Shown here piece by piece: positions 1-5,002 of a DNA stretch of 5,002 nucleotides (positions within the stretch are counted from its first letter, which is position 1; the number at the start of each line of letters is the position of its first letter). A program made the position numbers and the translations under genes. Source of the stretch: Thermoplasmatales archaeon UBA582 (lineage in GTDB: Archaea; Thermoplasmatota; Thermoplasmata; Thermoplasmatales; Thermoplasmataceae); the NCBI GenBank assembly GCA_002502705.1, contig DAQB01000169.1:288-5289 (forward strand). Reading direction: 5' to 3'. Below the pieces are notes generated by a model, which was not told where the DNA came from, did no database searches, and saw nothing but the letters and a program-made list of their open reading frames with translations.

Positions 1-80
1 ATTCATGGTTTATATTTACACAAGATTCTGTACACTATCTTTGTATAGCAAATTTCTGATAATAATTGTATTATCTATTC

Positions 81-107
81 AAAAAATTTACATATTTCTG
101 CCAAAAA
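81..107 (-). terminator. T-tract 3' end of the glucosidase gene
   Basis: Read on the minus strand, a run of five T (107-103) follows the TAA stop directly, and a second run of six T lies at 86-81. Archaeal transcription commonly ends at such T-tracts without a required hairpin, so this is the likely transcript end of the glucosidase gene. No strong stem-loop precedes it. The remaining bases 1-80 are A/T-rich and show no convincing gene, so the background favours chance T-runs and confidence is moderate. Confidence 0.45.
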
Positions 108-2084
108 TTAAGATAAATTATTATATCGTGTTTCGTTACGGGCGGTTCTCTTATCAAATGATAAGGATTCCAGTCTATCAGCATGCTTGTAACTTTTAAT
201 TCGGATTCTATTTAATGACCTGCTGTTCATTCTTATTTCATTCACTGAATCCATATCATGTTTCCAATCATGCCTGAAACCCAACAATCCCTCCATTACG
301 AGCTGTATGAACAGAGAACTTGACCATACCTGTGCAAATTGACCGGTAGGATAAAAGAAATCCGGGTCATATGTTTCGTTTATCCTGCCCAGATCAGCAC
401 TTTTGAATGTGTACCTTATGAAAGTAATAAGCATCCTTTCACCAAGCTTCCTGTTTCCATTGTTAAAGGCAGATAAACCTATCCAACCATTCATTAGGGG
501 CCAGATTTGACCTGTGTGATATCCGCCGTCGTATAACGTATCATTAAAGGACATTGATCTGACACCATTAGCAGTCATCAAATCATCTTCAGACAGGTAT
601 CTCAGTAATTTTTTGATCCTAGATAAGCGAAAATATATACCGGGAATTGCCAACAGCGGAGTTTTGATATATCTCCTTTCTGAATCTGTGAAGGAATCAA
701 GACCAAATTTTCCGGAAAGAAATCTTGATTTATATGAATCGTAAATCGCCTGAAATCTGCCGTCGTGATCTTTGATGATTGCGTCATGTACCCGGACTGC
801 TTCAAGATACCATGCATTAATGTCAACGCATTTTCCATTCCTTTTGGTGGCCCAGGTTTCAGGCCAACCGATAAGACCTGAATTGAAATCATTTTCGAGG
901 AGGTAATCTGGCCCGGTAGACAATGATGTTATAAAGGAATAAACTTTTCTAATTTCCTCTTCAAGTACGGTTTTCGCAGAAAGTTCATTTCTGTAACCCT
1001 GTGCTATCATCCAGAGTATGGAGCTGTCAATTGACATGTACTTCGTATTGATCCTCTCTGTTCCAGAAACCTCATAATTCTGGTCCAATGAATCCAGAGA
1101 ATCTACAATGGGAATTTCATGCGGTATCCTGCCATTTGCTGAATTTCTATAAAGAAGGTCAAGATGAGAATCTGCCTCGGGTGTCAGACCTATCAGATAT
1201 GCGGCAAATGATGCCCACAGGCCATCACGCCCAAAGAACCATGAAAATCTTGGAAAGCCTGCGTAGAAACCATTACCCACATCTGTTTCAGAATATGATT
1301 CAAGCAGGCTTATTTTCGCCCAGAGAAATGCCTTGTCCAGTCCTGGTATGCTAGATTCTAAGATGCAATTTTCAGTCACCTTTGAGAAGTAGTCTCTGGC
1401 ATTTTTGAATGCAACCTCTATATCTGGAATAGGGTCCTCACCGATCACGACCGTGGATAGATCTGCAATATTTCCTGATATAATTACATTATTTGTATTA
1501 TCATCATATCTGATCTGTGATTGCATGAATCCGGAGAGGTGAATAATCGTCTTTGTAAACTCACTCTCTATTATTGCCTGATCTTTCATTCTGGACATGA
1601 ATTGGTAACCTGATGGTGATTTATTCAAAGGCCACATTTTTAGATGGGCTATTTTAATAGACAGTTCAATTTTGCATGAGTTGTGGGGTTGCAATGCAAT
1701 AACAATCGACTTGTTCTCTGGTGGAATAAAATCGATTCTTGAAAGACTGTTATATTTTCTATAAATATAGTAAGGACGCCTGACATACTTTTTGCAGATA
1801 CTGCTTTTTTTTGTCAGTTTGAGGTTCATTGATGAAAAGTGCTGGAGACCACCGACCCAGAATCCCGTCCTGTTTCTACCTGAAGCGCCTGCACTGAGGT
1901 TGCCATCCTGTCTTATTATCAGATGAGCTCTTTTACCCTTAACAAGCGAGAAATATGACAGGTTAATGTTTGATCTGTCATTGGTCTTGACCCAGGCATC
2001 CAGTACCTTATTATTTGCCTTTAAGGATAGATCAGAACAATAATTCATTTCATCTATAATCATGAATGAACATAGTTTAAGCAT
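108..2084 (-). CDS. GDE-type glycoside hydrolase (amylo-alpha-1,6-glucosidase-like)
   Basis: The 658-residue protein has an N-terminal mostly beta-rich region (about 1-240) followed by a helical (alpha/alpha)6-barrel domain of the glycogen-debranching C-terminal type (about 245-603). Recognisable blocks are AGFPRFSWFFGRDG (275-288), equivalent to the family's 'AGFPWF..WGRD' with D287 a probable catalytic or substrate-binding acid; GRIPHEIP (318-325); KYMSIDSSILW (348-358) with D353; GWPETW (406-411); YDGGYHTGQIWPL (518-530); and INETYDPD...GQFAQVWSSS (568-590), where E570 sits at the usual 'PE' position. Family members release glucose from alpha-1,6 branches of glycogen or similar glucans in the cytoplasm; no signal peptide is visible. 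The eukaryotic-type transferase half is absent. Residues from about 604 on form a basic, low-complexity tail of some 55 residues. The start at 2084 is chosen because an A/T promoter element lies 25-31 bases upstream; Met8 (2063) and Met13 (2048) are alternatives and none has a Shine-Dalgarno. The exact substrate (glycogen, trehalose-like or another glucoside) is not determined by the sequence. Confidence 0.82.
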   Translation of the reverse strand: MLKLCSFMIIDEMNYCSDLSLKANNKVLDAWVKTNDRSNINLSYFSLVKGKRAHLIIRQDGNLSAGASGRNRTGFWVGGLQHFSSMNLKLTKKSSICKKYVRRPYYIYRKYNSLSRIDFIPPENKSIVIALQPHNSCKIELSIKIAHLKMWPLNKSPSGYQFMSRMKDQAIIESEFTKTIIHLSGFMQSQIRYDDNTNNVIISGNIADLSTVVIGEDPIPDIEVAFKNARDYFSKVTENCILESSIPGLDKAFLWAKISLLESYSETDVGNGFYAGFPRFSWFFGRDGLWASFAAYLIGLTPEADSHLDLLYRNSANGRIPHEIPIVDSLDSLDQNYEVSGTERINTKYMSIDSSILWMIAQGYRNELSAKTVLEEEIRKVYSFITSLSTGPDYLLENDFNSGLIGWPETWATKRNGKCVDINAWYLEAVRVHDAIIKDHDGRFQAIYDSYKSRFLSGKFGLDSFTDSERRYIKTPLLAIPGIYFRLSRIKKLLRYLSEDDLMTANGVRSMSFNDTLYDGGYHTGQIWPLMNGWIGLSAFNNGNRKLGERMLITFIRYTFKSADLGRINETYDPDFFYPTGQFAQVWSSSLFIQLVMEGLLGFRHDWKHDMDSVNEIRMNSRSLNRIRIKSYKHADRLESLSFDKRTARNETRYNNLS

Positions 2085-2088
2085 TCAT
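2062..2088 (-). repeat. Inverted repeat over the glucosidase start codons
   Basis: ATGAATG (2062-2068) and CATTCAT (2082-2088) form a perfect 7-bp inverted repeat with a 13-base loop. In the minus-strand transcript the 5' arm contains the chosen start codon (2084-2082) and the 3' arm overlaps the alternative Met8 codon (2063-2061). The stem is A/T-rich and weak, and a leaderless transcript beginning at 2084 would lose four bases of the 5' arm. It may be chance. Confidence 0.25.
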
Positions 2089-2136
2089 AAAATTGTGTTG
2101 ATGTAATGTTATTAAGCACAATAGACATCTATTAAG
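2085..2136. promoter_or_regulatory. Divergent promoter with one shared TATA-like element
   Basis: This is the whole 52-bp gap between the divergent glucosidase and PaiB-like genes. The only good TATA-like element is TTATTAA at 2109-2115 on the plus strand, which reads TTAATAA on the minus strand. Its centre lies 25 bases before the plus start codon (2137) and 28 bases before the minus start codon (2084), close to the spacing expected between an archaeal TATA box and the transcription start. Neither start has a Shine-Dalgarno ahead of it. Both genes are therefore probably transcribed as leaderless or nearly leaderless mRNAs from this element. The promoter is inferred from position and composition only. 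Confidence 0.55.
2092..2122. repeat. Inverted repeat ATTGTG-N19-CACAAT flanking the TATA element
   Basis: ATTGTG at 2092-2097 is the exact reverse complement of CACAAT at 2117-2122. The 19-base space between them encloses the shared TATA-like element at 2109-2115. Transcription in either direction therefore meets CACAAT just downstream of the element. The arrangement would suit a dimeric regulator binding around a bidirectional promoter, but the arms are short and A/T-rich and a chance origin cannot be excluded. Confidence 0.3.
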
Positions 2137-2140
2137 ATGT
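2125..2140. promoter_or_regulatory. Candidate operator palindrome over the PaiB-like start
   Basis: ACATCTATTAAGATGT is an inverted repeat with perfect 6-bp arms (2125-2130 and 2135-2140) and a 4-base centre; its right arm contains the ATG at 2137-2139. A repressor bound here would cover the expected transcription start of a leaderless mRNA. Because the downstream gene belongs to a family described as negative regulators, self-regulation is a possible reading. This is inference from symmetry and position, not from a known binding site. Confidence 0.35.
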
Positions 2141-2754
2141 TTATACCGAGATATTTCAAGCCCATTTCTGATGAGGATTCGCTGAATGTTATCAGAAATT
2201 ACAGCTTCGGTATCCTATTGAGTGATGTTAAAGGTGAAATTTATGTTACCCCTTTACCCTTTATTCTTGAAAGTGAAGGCACTGGTATGGTATTATATGC
2301 GCATTTAGCAAGAATAAATGAACACTCAAAGTATCTTGACGGATCCAGAGTAACAGTTATTTTTCAGGGCCCCCATCATTATATCTCGCCGAGATGGTAT
2401 ATGGACCCAAGATCCGTTCCAACGTGGAATTATGTGATAGTTAAGGTGAGTGGCGTGTCAGAAACTGTTAACCATGATCTTTTATTATCAATAATAAAGA
2501 AACTCTCTGATTTACATGATCCGGGATGGTCCAGTATGAAAAAGGAGAATGAATCATATTATCAAAAAATGACATCCGAGATCGTCGGTATTAGGATAAA
2601 GATTGATAAGATAGAAGGAAAGTTCAAGCTCAGCCAGAATCACCCCAGAGAGGATATTGAAAGCGTTATAGCACATCTTTCTGAACTGGACGAGAACGCC
2701 GTTCAGATGGCAGAGATGATGAAGAAAATACCTGTTGGAAGAAACGAAACCTAA
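2137..2754 (+). CDS. paiB: PaiB-family FMN-binding protein / putative negative regulator
   Basis: The 205-residue protein matches the PaiB family (FMN_bind_2; split-barrel FMN-binding fold) over its full length, close to the roughly 200 residues usual for the family. It begins MFIPRYFKP, then shows TPLPFIL (38-44), AHLARIN (55-61), VIFQGPHHYISPRWY (74-88), VPTWNY (94-99) and the C-terminal block IVGIRIKIDKIEGKFKLSQN (149-168), ending with QMAEMM (190-195). The Bacillus subtilis namesake sits beside the polyamine acetyltransferase PaiA and was described as a negative regulator of sporulation and degradative-enzyme genes. No PaiA-like gene is visible here, so the role in this organism is open and could equally be a flavin- or heme-related activity. 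The start at 2137 is the first ATG, fits the family's N-terminus, and lies 25 bases from the TATA-like element with no Shine-Dalgarno. The TAA stop overlaps the stop codon of the convergent gene. Confidence 0.88.
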   Translation: MFIPRYFKPISDEDSLNVIRNYSFGILLSDVKGEIYVTPLPFILESEGTGMVLYAHLARINEHSKYLDGSRVTVIFQGPHHYISPRWYMDPRSVPTWNYVIVKVSGVSETVNHDLLLSIIKKLSDLHDPGWSSMKKENESYYQKMTSEIVGIRIKIDKIEGKFKLSQNHPREDIESVIAHLSELDENAVQMAEMMKKIPVGRNET

Positions 2755-3341
2755 CCGGTAGATTTCCGGGATCTGCTGAAAAACCTTGTGATTGCAAAAT
2801 AAATTACGCCGAATATGAGCAGAGCAAAAAGTGGATTTATCTTAAGTACCGGAACGGATGTGATAAACAGGTAAATTAGATATGAGAAAACAACTGCACC
2901 AAGACCAATCCCAAGGGAAAAGTTATTGAGCCTTCCTATCTCTCTTCTCCATTCATCCTCATCATAACCGTCTCTCTTCAGGACCTCAGTCAGTGAATTT
3001 GCGGTTTCAAATGACATCATGCCAATCAGACCAAATTCTGCGAGGAAAACAGTGTCAATAAGAAATGAAAGGTCAGCGGGCGGCATTCCAATCGCAATCG
3101 GTATGTACCTGGCAGCGTAGCCTTTGCTGAATATGATCAGTAAAATAACAGGAAGGAAGGCAAGAAATTTGAGCGGGTTTTTTCGTCCCGGTTTAATGGC
3201 ATATACAATAGAACCAAGAGCAAAGGCTATTTCCAGTACACCGAATATAAGTACTAGAGAAGTGCCGCCGACAGAAGCAATGAACAGACCGGGCAATATG
3301 AGAAATATTACACCAAACAGCAAAGAAACAGTAGATCTCAT
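2751..3341 (-). CDS. Polytopic membrane protein of unknown family, linked to MoxR/DUF58
   Basis: I do not recognise a named family for this 196-residue protein. Hydrophobic stretches suggest about six membrane helices, near residues 4-22, 27-49, 57-72, 91-111, 141-162 and 168-187. The positive-inside rule fits an N-in, C-in topology: the loops at 49-57 (KPGRKNPLK) and 112-140 (a highly charged segment with DGYDEDEWRREIGR) and the tail RFFSRSRKSTG would all be cytoplasmic. The intracellular charged loop is the only sizeable soluble part and is a possible contact site for partner proteins. The gene starts two bases after the stop of the DUF58 gene and has its own good Shine-Dalgarno, so it is almost certainly the last gene of the MoxR-DUF58 operon. 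It ends in a stop codon (TAG, 2753-2751) that overlaps that of the convergent PaiB-like gene. A role as membrane anchor, partner or client of the MoxR/DUF58 pair is inferred from context only. Confidence 0.8.
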   Translation of the reverse strand: MRSTVSLLFGVIFLILPGLFIASVGGTSLVLIFGVLEIAFALGSIVYAIKPGRKNPLKFLAFLPVILLIIFSKGYAARYIPIAIGMPPADLSFLIDTVFLAEFGLIGMMSFETANSLTEVLKRDGYDEDEWRREIGRLNNFSLGIGLGAVVFSYLIYLFITSVPVLKINPLFALLIFGVIYFAITRFFSRSRKSTG

Positions 3342-3343
3342 AT

Positions 3344-4651
3344 TTACCTCAGTGTGCCTGTGAGCCTCGATATGATCTTACCGTAGCCGGTTATTTCAGG
3401 ATCCCAAGGAATAATCTTTGAAAAACCTGAGAATCTTGAGTACAATTTTCTTCTTGCTTTGCTGTTATAGCTTTCATTATAGATGGATGAGATTGAATAT
3501 GGGGACATCTTTCCATATATTCCATATGGAAGCACATCAATAACGATAAGCCTGGACGAAACACCCCTTATCTGTCTGCAGATAAGTGAAAGAGTATCAG
3601 CGTTTGTCTCAGTTATGCTTGTAAAGAGAAATGTCGTCGGAACCGTTTCGCGTGCTATTGCAAAAAACTCTCTGTCTTTATTGTAAGAAGACAGAATCTG
3701 TTTAATGGGTTCGACCAGAAGTGCACTTCTTCTGAGCCTTATATACTGCTCCATTCCGGATCCAGGCACAACTATGCTTTTCCTTGCGTTCTTATCCTTC
3801 TGCATAACCCAGAAACCAACGTTGTGCTGGTAGTTTAATAGAAGGCTAGCAAATGACAGTATTAATTTGATTGAGCTCTCGAGAGGATTGTCCTCCTTTG
3901 TACCCTGCCGCATCGTATGTCCCCTGTCGAGGGCAAACATAATAGTGTGAAGACCTTCCCTCTCATACTGGTTTACAAGTGGTGCGTTTGATGTTGTCCT
4001 GCGGGCTGTAGCTTTCCAGTTTATAGTCCTGTATGGATCACCGGGGACATATGACCTGATCGTGTCAAAATCTGTTGAGGCTGGACCAATCCTTGATCTT
4101 GCGCTCCTTGGATTCAGCAGGCTTGCTCTTATCCTGAGTCCGCGTTTCCTCAGAATTTCGACCTTCGGTATGACGTCTATGGATACATTGACATTTATTT
4201 TTCCTGTCTTTGTATTCAGGATTCCCATTGTTGGATTATATGTGTATTTTATCTCAGTGAATGAAAATTTGCCTCTCCTCGCTGCCTGAATCTTGTATGT
4301 GAGATCATAAACCCTTGATCGAAGACCCTTGAAAACAACCCTGACATTTGAGCCATCAACAGGCTTAAAGTGCTCAAAATAAGGAAGTTCGAAGAGAAAA
4401 ATACCTGCCCCTCTGTTCAGAATTATACGTGCTTTCACCTCAACGATGTCATCCACCTTGACCTTTTTGGGCATATCTATCTCAACATCGACCATGCCCT
4501 CCTCGTCAGATATGAACATAATGCCCACAAACAGAATTGGAAAGATCACAAGCAGGGTAGCTGGAAGTGAGCCGGAAAGGAAGGCAACAATACCAAACGA
4601 TGCCGCAATGGCGAGAAAACCAAGCAAGCCCTTAGTCCAGAGTTTTTCCAT
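3344..4651 (-). CDS. DUF58 family protein (membrane-anchored, VWA-like)
   Basis: The 435-residue protein begins with two closely spaced membrane helices (about 7-25 and 28-47). A beta-rich region follows (about 53-165). The DUF58 signature then appears as TDFDTIRSYVPGDPYRTINWKATARR (193-218), with the hallmark GD (204-205), R208, NWK (211-213) and AR (216-217). A von Willebrand A-like domain runs from about 235 to 375. Its metal-site loop reads LDRGHTM (241-247) instead of the usual DxSxS, and the strand FLFTSITE (341-348) lacks the aspartate often found in the 'SDf' position, so metal binding may be altered or lost. DUF58 proteins are typically encoded beside MoxR AAA+ ATPases and are thought to work with them in assembly or maturation of envelope or metalloprotein complexes. 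The MoxR stop is eight bases upstream, and the next gene begins two bases downstream, which supports a three-gene operon. The start at 4651 gives the expected N-terminal helix pair; only a weak Shine-Dalgarno (GGTCA) precedes it. Confidence 0.9.
   Translation of the reverse strand: MEKLWTKGLLGFLAIAASFGIVAFLSGSLPATLLVIFPILFVGIMFISDEEGMVDVEIDMPKKVKVDDIVEVKARIILNRGAGIFLFELPYFEHFKPVDGSNVRVVFKGLRSRVYDLTYKIQAARRGKFSFTEIKYTYNPTMGILNTKTGKINVNVSIDVIPKVEILRKRGLRIRASLLNPRSARSRIGPASTDFDTIRSYVPGDPYRTINWKATARRTTSNAPLVNQYEREGLHTIMFALDRGHTMRQGTKEDNPLESSIKLILSFASLLLNYQHNVGFWVMQKDKNARKSIVVPGSGMEQYIRLRRSALLVEPIKQILSSYNKDREFFAIARETVPTTFLFTSITETNADTLSLICRQIRGVSSRLIVIDVLPYGIYGKMSPYSISSIYNESYNSKARRKLYSRFSGFSKIIPWDPEITGYGKIISRLTGTLR
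3346..3350 (-). promoter_or_regulatory. Shine-Dalgarno overlapping the DUF58 stop codon
   Basis: On the minus strand GAGGT is followed by AAAT and then the ATG of the membrane-protein gene. The motif is complementary to the conserved anti-Shine-Dalgarno of archaeal 16S rRNA and is built from the last codons and the first base of the TAA stop of the DUF58 gene. It fixes the start at 3341 and implies translational coupling, in contrast to the leaderless-looking genes on the left. Confidence 0.75.
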
Positions 4652-4659
4652 TTGACCAA

Positions 4660-5002
4660 CTACTTGGGCACCGAAAGCTTCTCAAGATACTCGTCCACAA
4701 TTGCACCTGTGCTGATCTCGTCCAGGGAAATCTCTGGCTTCAAAACTATCCTGTGTGCTAGTGTTTCACGGATCACTGATTTAACATCATCCGGTGTAAC
4801 GAAGTCCCTCTTCTCTATAACCGCCTTGGCACGGCTCATCCTTAGAAGGGAAATCAGACCTCTGGGGCTAGGGCCAGCTGAAACACGATCATCCTTCCTT
4901 ATGACTGTGAATGATGTTATATAAGAAAGAACTTCGTCGCTGACGGATACTTTTGTCTCCATGATTTTCTGTATGTTGATAATTGTCTCTGGATCCAGTA
5001 CA
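4660..5002 (-). CDS. MoxR-type AAA+ ATPase, C-terminal part (5' end outside window)
   Basis: The reading frame stays open to the right-hand edge; 113 codons of the 3' end are visible. They begin VLDPETIINIQ, matching the linker of MoxR ATPases before the lid, and continue with VSVSDEVLSYI, the sensor-2 block AGPSPRGL (arginine at visible residue 47), the helix with SRAKAVIEKRDFVTPDDV (visible residues about 56-73) and ETLAHRIVL. This is the AAA lid domain of the MoxR family. The Walker A, Walker B and sensor-1 motifs lie upstream, outside the window. MoxR ATPases are cytoplasmic hexameric chaperone-like enzymes that work with VWA-domain partners, here the DUF58 protein encoded eight bases downstream. 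The ATG at 4962 is internal, since the homology extends upstream of it. Confidence 0.9.
   Translation of the reverse strand, partial: VLDPETIINIQKIMETKVSVSDEVLSYITSFTVIRKDDRVSAGPSPRGLISLLRMSRAKAVIEKRDFVTPDDVKSVIRETLAHRIVLKPEISLDEISTGAIVDEYLEKLSVPK

Noticed and set aside
5..199. Plus-strand open frame of 64 codons at the left edge
   Set aside because: It runs antisense into the glucosidase 3' end, is built from A/T-rich codons (Ile, Tyr, Phe), and has no recognisable motif or ribosome site.
602..892. Minus-strand 96-codon open frame inside the glucosidase gene
   Set aside because: It is in another frame on the same strand, in the middle of the barrel domain whose motifs read through in the main frame. 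It has no domain of its own and there is no sign of a frameshift.
1088..1354. Plus-strand 88-codon open frame antisense to the glucosidase
   Set aside because: It lies opposite the conserved AGFP...GRD motif region, so it is best explained as a shadow of the coding strand.
2755..2769. CCGG-N7-CCGG hairpin directly after the PaiB-like stop, as a terminator
   Set aside because: The stem is only four base pairs, it is not followed by a T-run, and it lies inside the coding region of the convergent membrane-protein gene.
4446..4924. Plus-strand open frames opposite the DUF58 start and the MoxR end
   Set aside because: They are antisense to well-supported coding sequence and carry no motif or start signal.
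4660..4962. A complete small gene starting at the ATG at 4962
   Set aside because: MoxR homology (VLDPETIINIQ) continues upstream in the same frame to the window edge, so this ATG is an internal methionine of a larger protein.
1..5002. Mobile element, CRISPR array, tRNA or rRNA
   Set aside because: No transposase-like protein, terminal repeats, regularly spaced repeats or RNA-gene signatures were seen; the window is almost fully occupied by ordinary coding genes.

Overview
The window looks like chromosomal DNA of an archaeon, most likely a member of the Thermoplasmata (Thermoplasma/Ferroplasma-like). This is an inference. It rests on promoters of the archaeal TATA type placed about 25-28 bases ahead of start codons with no Shine-Dalgarno (leaderless style), on frequent AGA/AGG and ATA codons, on T-tract 3' ends, and on the gene repertoire. 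No rRNA or marker gene is present to settle the lineage.

Layout: 1-107 is a short, very A/T-rich stretch without a convincing gene. It carries the T-tract 3' end of the first gene. 108-2084 (minus) encodes a GDE/amylo-alpha-1,6-glucosidase-type glycoside hydrolase. 2085-2136 is a compact 52-bp divergent promoter. 2137-2754 (plus) encodes a PaiB-family FMN-binding protein. 2751-5002 (minus) is a tightly packed operon read right to left: the C-terminal end of a MoxR-type AAA+ ATPase (cut by the window edge), a DUF58 protein, and a small polytopic membrane protein of unknown family. The PaiB gene and the membrane-protein gene converge and overlap by four bases at their stop codons.

How the genes work together: MoxR ATPase plus DUF58 is a widespread pair thought to act as a membrane-linked chaperone or maturation machine. 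Here the third gene is translationally coupled (its Shine-Dalgarno is made from the DUF58 stop region), so it is a candidate membrane partner or client. The glucosidase and the PaiB-like regulator share one intergenic promoter and may be co-controlled. The most interesting observations are the single A/T element that fits both divergent leaderless promoters, the two inverted repeats around it, the degenerate metal site of the DUF58 VWA-like domain, and the unrecognised membrane protein in the MoxR/DUF58 operon. I saw no mobile element, CRISPR array, tRNA or rRNA. I found no clear evidence of a wholly new system.
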